Source: Eubacterium sp.
GTDB lineage: Bacteria > Bacillota > Clostridia > Lachnospirales > Lachnospiraceae
DNA: 64,000 nt
Direction of reading: 5' to 3'
Assembly: GCA_024681515.1 (NCBI GenBank)
Contig: JAILAR010000004.1
Span: 1 to 64,000, forward strand
Shown: positions 60,190 to 64,000 of the stretch, piece after piece
How positions within the stretch are numbered: position 1 is the first letter of the stretch
Layout: every line of letters starts with the position of its first letter
Notes under the pieces: model-generated
What the model saw: only the letters and a program-made list of their open reading frames with translations
Database searches by the model: none
What the model was told of the DNA's origin: nothing
Translations under genes and position numbers: made by a program

Positions 60190-61344
60190 TTAATCTTCCA
60201 TCAGGTCCACCGTACGGATACTGTGAACCGTGATCAGGATCGGGATCTGCAACAGTCCGATGATCACCGCAAATGCCACCAGACTCGCTCCCACCTGTCC
60301 CGGATACCACCAGCCGGAGATCAGACCCTGCGGATGGATCAGGAGGGCATCCAGGAGCGCCATCCCCGCTATGGAACAGATTCCCCCAAGCAGGATCCCA
60401 GTGCCGAAGAGGATCCCCATCTCCCGCATCATCATGCCGTAGATCTCTCTTCTCGAGAAACCGATGGAGGCATACAGGCAGTACTCATTTACGCGGTTTC
60501 TCATAAAGGAAATGTATGCCACAAGAACGGAGATTGCCAGGAAGACCATGACCACGATCAGGATCACACGACTCACGCTGTCTACCATGTCCTGCACATC
60601 CGTCTTAAGCACTGCTCTGTTTGTCTCCAGGTCATCGAACCGATCCAGATCCGTGATCTGATACCCAAGAGATTCCGCCATCTTCTTAAAATCCGCATGG
60701 GATTCATCTGTCAGGATGGTGAAATACCAGCCGGTGTTATTAAAGCCATTTGGTGTTCCGATGCAGAACATATAATCCGATTCGATAACTCCCACTACCT
60801 TGAAGACCTTCCCGTAGGAATTCACCATAAACCAGTCTCCCACGCTTATGCCCTGATTCCTGAGGATCACGCTGTCACACAGGATCTCGCCGTCACCGGA
60901 AGGCATCTCCCCTTCCACAAGCCTTGCTCCGATATGATCCAGAAACTCCGGGATCTTCTCCGGCTCCACCAGCGGGAACTGAAAACCCGTCATGCCAAAG
61001 ACTGCATTGTAGCCGGCGTTCAGCACCTGCGTGTAATATGCGTCCCTGACTCCTTCCGCCGATTTCAGTTTTCGGACCGCTTCGTCCCTTGCCTCCGGAT
61101 GAGAAAGACCGGGATCATCTGTCCCATTTCCTTCGCGAACCCCCAGGGTTTCCGGAGTCAGATCCGCGTAGATCACCTTCTTCGGCTGCTCCAGGTAGAT
61201 GGGTTTAAAGCTCTCCTCCGTCACCATCAGAAGATAATGGACCAGATACATGGCGCTAAAGGTCAGCCCCAGTGCAATGATCAGTACAAAGCACGTTCGC
61301 TTGTTGTTGAATATGTATTTCGATGCGGATAAACCGGATTTCAT
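60190..61344 (-). CDS. FtsX-type ABC transporter permease
   Basis: A 384-residue MacB/FtsX permease, first of the exporter operon. A helix at residues 15-38 (CFVLIIALGLTFSAMYLVHYLL) precedes an extracytoplasmic domain of about 215 residues. Three C-terminal helices follow (VILIVVMVFLAISVLVAYIS; GILFGTGILLGGICSIAGMALL; LVAFAVIIGLLQIPILI). The cytoplasmic NEYCLYASIGFSRREIYGM motif is the FtsX coupling region. AAAGGA precedes the ATG. The leader has a CCTGAAC-C-GTTCAGG palindrome (61369-61383). Confidence 0.85.
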   Translation of the reverse strand: MKSGLSASKYIFNNKRTCFVLIIALGLTFSAMYLVHYLLMVTEESFKPIYLEQPKKVIYADLTPETLGVREGNGTDDPGLSHPEARDEAVRKLKSAEGVRDAYYTQVLNAGYNAVFGMTGFQFPLVEPEKIPEFLDHIGARLVEGEMPSGDGEILCDSVILRNQGISVGDWFMVNSYGKVFKVVGVIESDYMFCIGTPNGFNNTGWYFTILTDESHADFKKMAESLGYQITDLDRFDDLETNRAVLKTDVQDMVDSVSRVILIVVMVFLAISVLVAYISFMRNRVNEYCLYASIGFSRREIYGMMMREMGILFGTGILLGGICSIAGMALLDALLIHPQGLISGWWYPGQVGASLVAFAVIIGLLQIPILITVHSIRTVDLMED

Positions 61345-61442
61345 GGCATGTCCTTTCCGTATATTTTTCCTGAACCGTTCAGGTTTTCCATATGCAACTC
61401 ACTGTAGCTATAATCTATCACATAGCTCCCCGTCACATAAAG

Positions 61443-61479
61443 TGACCGCGGTCATATCTTTTCGGTATGACTGTGGTCA
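61443..61479. promoter_or_regulatory. Twin TGAC-GTCA palindromes before the ABC exporter
   Basis: TGACCGCGGTCA (61443-61454) is a perfect 12-base palindrome and TGACTGTGGTCA (61468-61479) is a second copy with one mismatched pair on each side. They lie 25 bases centre to centre, upstream of the exporter and just after the comEC stop, and look like a two-dimer operator. Confidence 0.55.
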
Positions 61480-61493
61480 TATGTTCAATTATG

Positions 61494-64000
61494 CTACGGA
61501 AGATCCACGATCACAGCTCCGTTTTGGTCCGTACGATAGATCGTAAAGCCCGCTTCCCGAAGGCGATCCAGCGTTGCCGGAGCCGGATGTCCGTACATAT
61601 TCCTCCTGCCGCAGGAGATCACAGCCACACGATTCCCGGAGGTCCCGGCCTTGTCGTCCGTTCCGTCTGTACCATTTGGATCAGATGAGCCATCCAAACC
61701 ATACGGATCGTCTGAACTATCCTCACCCGATGATGCCTCCCCCCAGATACGCAGAAACTCCTCACCGGAAGAATACTTCGATCCGTGATGGGCCACCTTC
61801 AGGATATCCGGCGGCTCTGCCATCAGGGACGCCGGCAGGTTATACGCTGTTGGATCCCGAAGGACCTCCACCAGTTCCTCCTCCCTCTCCTGTCCGATAT
61901 CACCGGTGAAAAGGACGGTGCAGTCTCCGACCGTCAGAAGATCCACCATGGAATAGTCATTTCCTTCTCCTTCCTCTCCGGGCGCAGGAAGCAGTACCGT
62001 TACCTCCGCAGAGCCACAGGTTACGGTTTCTCCCTGGGTAAGATACAAAAACTCCGCATCGGTTAATTCCCGAAGTTTCTGAAGATTATCATCCTCCATG
62101 GTGCCCTTTCCCAAAACGATCCGTCGGATCTCAATTCCGGACAGATCTCCCTGTTCCAGAAGCTGCAACACTCCATTTACATGATCCGTATCCGTATGGG
62201 AAATGAAAGCTGCATCCACACAGTCAATGCCGTAATACCGAAGTGCCGGGATCAGCACCCCAAAGCCCACCTCCGTCTTTGAGGAGGATCCACAGTCAAA
62301 GAGCAGGTTTGTTCCGTCGGAGGTATGGACGATGCATCCGTCCCCCTGTCCCACATCCAGGAAAATGATCCTGCCGACCATTCGGTTTTTCAGCGCCGCA
62401 TACAACGCTCCGCCCACCAGCAAAGCAGCGGCCGAAGCAAGGGTGATCGCATAGTAACGCCATTTCCGGCCGGAGCTTTTTCTGCTCCGAATAAAAGAAA
62501 AAAGTATCCATACCATAACCGCAGCCAGGCCAAGGAAAAGAAGCATTTCCGAAGTAGTGATATGCCCCGTGATCACCTCATGTCCCGGCACCTGCAGCAT
62601 ACATCTGCAGAGCCATTCGTAAAACTGAAGGATCCAGCGGCAGGGAAGGACACACACCTCCGCCACCGGCTGAAATCCCGGAAGGAAGCTGATCAGCACT
62701 CCCAAAGCCCCACAGGCCACAGCCACTGTAAGGAGCGGGATGACGATCAGATTCAGCAGCGGTGCATAAGGGGACACTGCAAAGTATTCCCTCAGAAGCA
62801 GCGGCTGCATAAAGCATTGAAGCATTGCCGCAAAAAGACCTGCATGCAGCAGCTTTTTAAACCCGGAGCGAAACCGGAGCGGAAGGAACAGAAACCGCTC
62901 TTTCCCGAAGATCACCCGATACATTTCTCCGGATGCAAGTACACCGAAGACCGCAAGAAAGCTCATCAGCATCCCGGTACTCGTAATCCGATAGGGCTGG
63001 ATCATCAGGATCAGAAAGAGCGATGTTCCCATGGAAGTCGCCGGATCTGCGGTCCGCTGCAGGGCGCCGCCGAGATTTACCGCTGAAAGCATGATCACCG
63101 CACGGAGCGTAGCAGGCGAAAAGCCCGTGAGTGCACCGTACAGAAGCAGAAGCAGGATCGTGAGGATCGACGCCTTCCTTCGGGACAGATGAAGAAAGCG
63201 CAGCAGCCACATCAGTGCGACACCGATGAGCGATACATGCAGACCGGAGATCGCCAGGATGTGTGCGATCCCGCTTTGCCGGTACAGTTCCTTCAGTTCC
63301 CGATCCACACCGGAGCGTTCTCCCAGCAGCATGGCCGTAAGAACCCCGGCTTCCTTTTCCGGCAGAAGCGCATACACATGTTCCCGGCAGCTTTCACGGA
63401 TCCCGCTTAAAAAAGAGATAGACCAGGAGTCCTGTTTCCCCAGAAGTTGTTCCTCCTCTGCCCGGATCTGCCACCGAATTCCCTCGCTCTCATAATACTC
63501 CGCCGAATCAAACGCTCCCGGATCGGTTGCCTTCGGAACAGGCTCCGGCGTTCCCGCTATCCGGACGCGGTCCCCCACTTGCAGTGTCTCACTTTCCAGG
63601 GTTCTGTTCGCATCCCATGACGATTTCTCCCCGGAATGATCAGATTCAGACTCCGTATTTCCTTCGAAAAACCATGAAGCATCCTTCTCCGGATATACCA
63701 GGATCCTCCCCACGTCACTCTCCAGAATCCACGAGGTCTCCTTTACCTCCGTGACCGTACCTTCAAGGCAGATACTCTCCCCATATTCCGCACATCCCAT
63801 AAGCGGTGTTTCCTTTGCCACATTCTGTTTTCCGACCGCATATGCAACGAAAGCCCCCAAAGAAAAAACAACAAAACAACAAAAAAGAAGCAACAGGTTG
63901 TTGCGATTTTTTAAGGCCGCAAACATCCTGTTGCTTCTTATGACGATCCCGGTGGCGGCCAGAGCCGCTCCGCCGGAATACCATATATTTTTATCGATCC
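61494..64000 (-). CDS. comEC: ComEC/Rec2-family DNA internalisation protein (5' end outside window)
   Basis: At least 810 residues of ComEC, the channel for single-stranded DNA in natural transformation. An N-terminal OB-like part (about residues 40-170) precedes the competence domain with HILAISGLHVSLIGVALM and some ten helices. A C-terminal metallo-beta-lactamase-like domain follows: FLDVGQGDGCIVHTSDG, FISHTDTDHVNGV, LFTGDIGQE and VAHHGSKYSSGEEFL. The Met at 63926 is only one possible start: the frame stays open to base 64000 and codes a preceding hydrophobic stretch (YSGGAALAATGIVI), so the gene probably continues beyond the window. No other competence gene is nearby. Confidence 0.93.
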   Translation of the reverse strand, partial: IDKNIWYSGGAALAATGIVIRSNRMFAALKNRNNLLLLFCCFVVFSLGAFVAYAVGKQNVAKETPLMGCAEYGESICLEGTVTEVKETSWILESDVGRILVYPEKDASWFFEGNTESESDHSGEKSSWDANRTLESETLQVGDRVRIAGTPEPVPKATDPGAFDSAEYYESEGIRWQIRAEEEQLLGKQDSWSISFLSGIRESCREHVYALLPEKEAGVLTAMLLGERSGVDRELKELYRQSGIAHILAISGLHVSLIGVALMWLLRFLHLSRRKASILTILLLLLYGALTGFSPATLRAVIMLSAVNLGGALQRTADPATSMGTSLFLILMIQPYRITSTGMLMSFLAVFGVLASGEMYRVIFGKERFLFLPLRFRSGFKKLLHAGLFAAMLQCFMQPLLLREYFAVSPYAPLLNLIVIPLLTVAVACGALGVLISFLPGFQPVAEVCVLPCRWILQFYEWLCRCMLQVPGHEVITGHITTSEMLLFLGLAAVMVWILFSFIRSRKSSGRKWRYYAITLASAAALLVGGALYAALKNRMVGRIIFLDVGQGDGCIVHTSDGTNLLFDCGSSSKTEVGFGVLIPALRYYGIDCVDAAFISHTDTDHVNGVLQLLEQGDLSGIEIRRIVLGKGTMEDDNLQKLRELTDAEFLYLTQGETVTCGSAEVTVLLPAPGEEGEGNDYSMVDLLTVGDCTVLFTGDIGQEREEELVEVLRDPTAYNLPASLMAEPPDILKVAHHGSKYSSGEEFLRIWGEASSGEDSSDDPYGLDGSSDPNGTDGTDDKAGTSGNRVAVISCGRRNMYGHPAPATLDRLREAGFTIYRTDQNGAVIVDLP

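Noticed and set aside
61494-64000. Competence gene cluster at the right edge
   Set aside because: Only comEC is visible; no comEA, comF or pilus genes lie in the window, so a cluster cannot be claimed.

Overview
The window looks like chromosomal DNA of a Firmicute of the Clostridia, most likely a Lachnospiraceae-type gut anaerobe. The support is a leucine T-box leader, the GGGtGRT protein beside an Fe-S scaffold homologue, a PurF paralogue that starts Met-Gly-Gly, DUF5711/CvpA neighbours, LicD, and secreted proteins with choline-binding-like repeats. Base composition is moderate (about half G+C by eye), and almost every gene is on the minus strand. I saw no transposase, integrase, phage gene or CRISPR array.

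Layout, read right to left as the genes are transcribed. 64.0-61.5 kb: comEC (open at the right edge). 61.3-58.3 kb: an FtsX-type ABC exporter (permease, ATPase, permease) behind a pair of palindromic sites. 58.2-57.3 kb: a small secreted cell-wall-binding-repeat protein on the plus strand. 57.2-50.1 kb: an L-arabinose operon (araR, a broken araA, a transaldolase-like aldolase, a FucI/AraA-superfamily isomerase, araB, araD). 50.1-48.9 kb: a DUF3810 metalloprotease-like membrane protein. 48.7-43.4 kb: a decaying signalling and transport block. It holds a REC-GGDEF-EAL pseudogene with two in-frame stops, an HPt protein, a PAS remnant, an Hsp70-like protein, and a frameshifted ytfQ-like gene joined by deletion to a yjfF-like permease. 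43.1-38.9 kb: a 1378-residue secreted repeat protein. 38.7-35.9 kb: an HD-GYP-like protein and a MATE transporter. 35.9-33.2 kb (plus strand): purine salvage (guaD, xpt, NCS2 permease). 33.1-29.0 kb: a DUF3737 protein, an unassigned glycosidase-like protein and a GH27 alpha-galactosidase. 28.9-27.2 kb: the Fe-S scaffold homologue and GGGtGRT protein, then tRNA-Trp. 26.7-24.2 kb: a large tubulin-like protein. 23.9-22.5 kb: the PurF paralogue. 22.4-21.2 kb (plus): a small unknown gene and ung. 21.1-19.3 kb: a MATE transporter fused to a HATPase domain. 19.3-17.1 kb: T-box plus leuA. 16.9-13.3 kb: coiled-coil protein, DUF5711 and CvpA. 13.3-0.2 kb: a surface-glycan locus.

The glycan locus reads capD/pglF-like 4,6-dehydratase, a double DegT aminotransferase, a GT52-like transferase, a Wzy-like polymerase, a NeuA-PseG fusion, a PglC-like priming transferase, licD, a NeuB-family synthase and a Wzz-like chain-length protein. 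Together they suggest a polysaccharide carrying a nonulosonic acid (sialic, legionaminic or pseudaminic type), possibly with phosphocholine. No flippase and no sugar N-acetyltransferase are visible here.

The most unusual non-genic signal is a family of roughly 105-130 bp intergenic repeats (about 2.8, 23.9, 43.1, 50.8 and 60.1 kb, with a partial copy at 32.0 kb). They sit directly upstream of start codons and end in the Shine-Dalgarno sequence of the next gene. Their arms keep base pairing while their sequence changes, which points to a structured RNA or a small mobile element that supplies ribosome-binding sites. A second repeat family (1.65, 32.1 and 46.4 kb) and TCATTCTGAG-type inverted repeats also occur.
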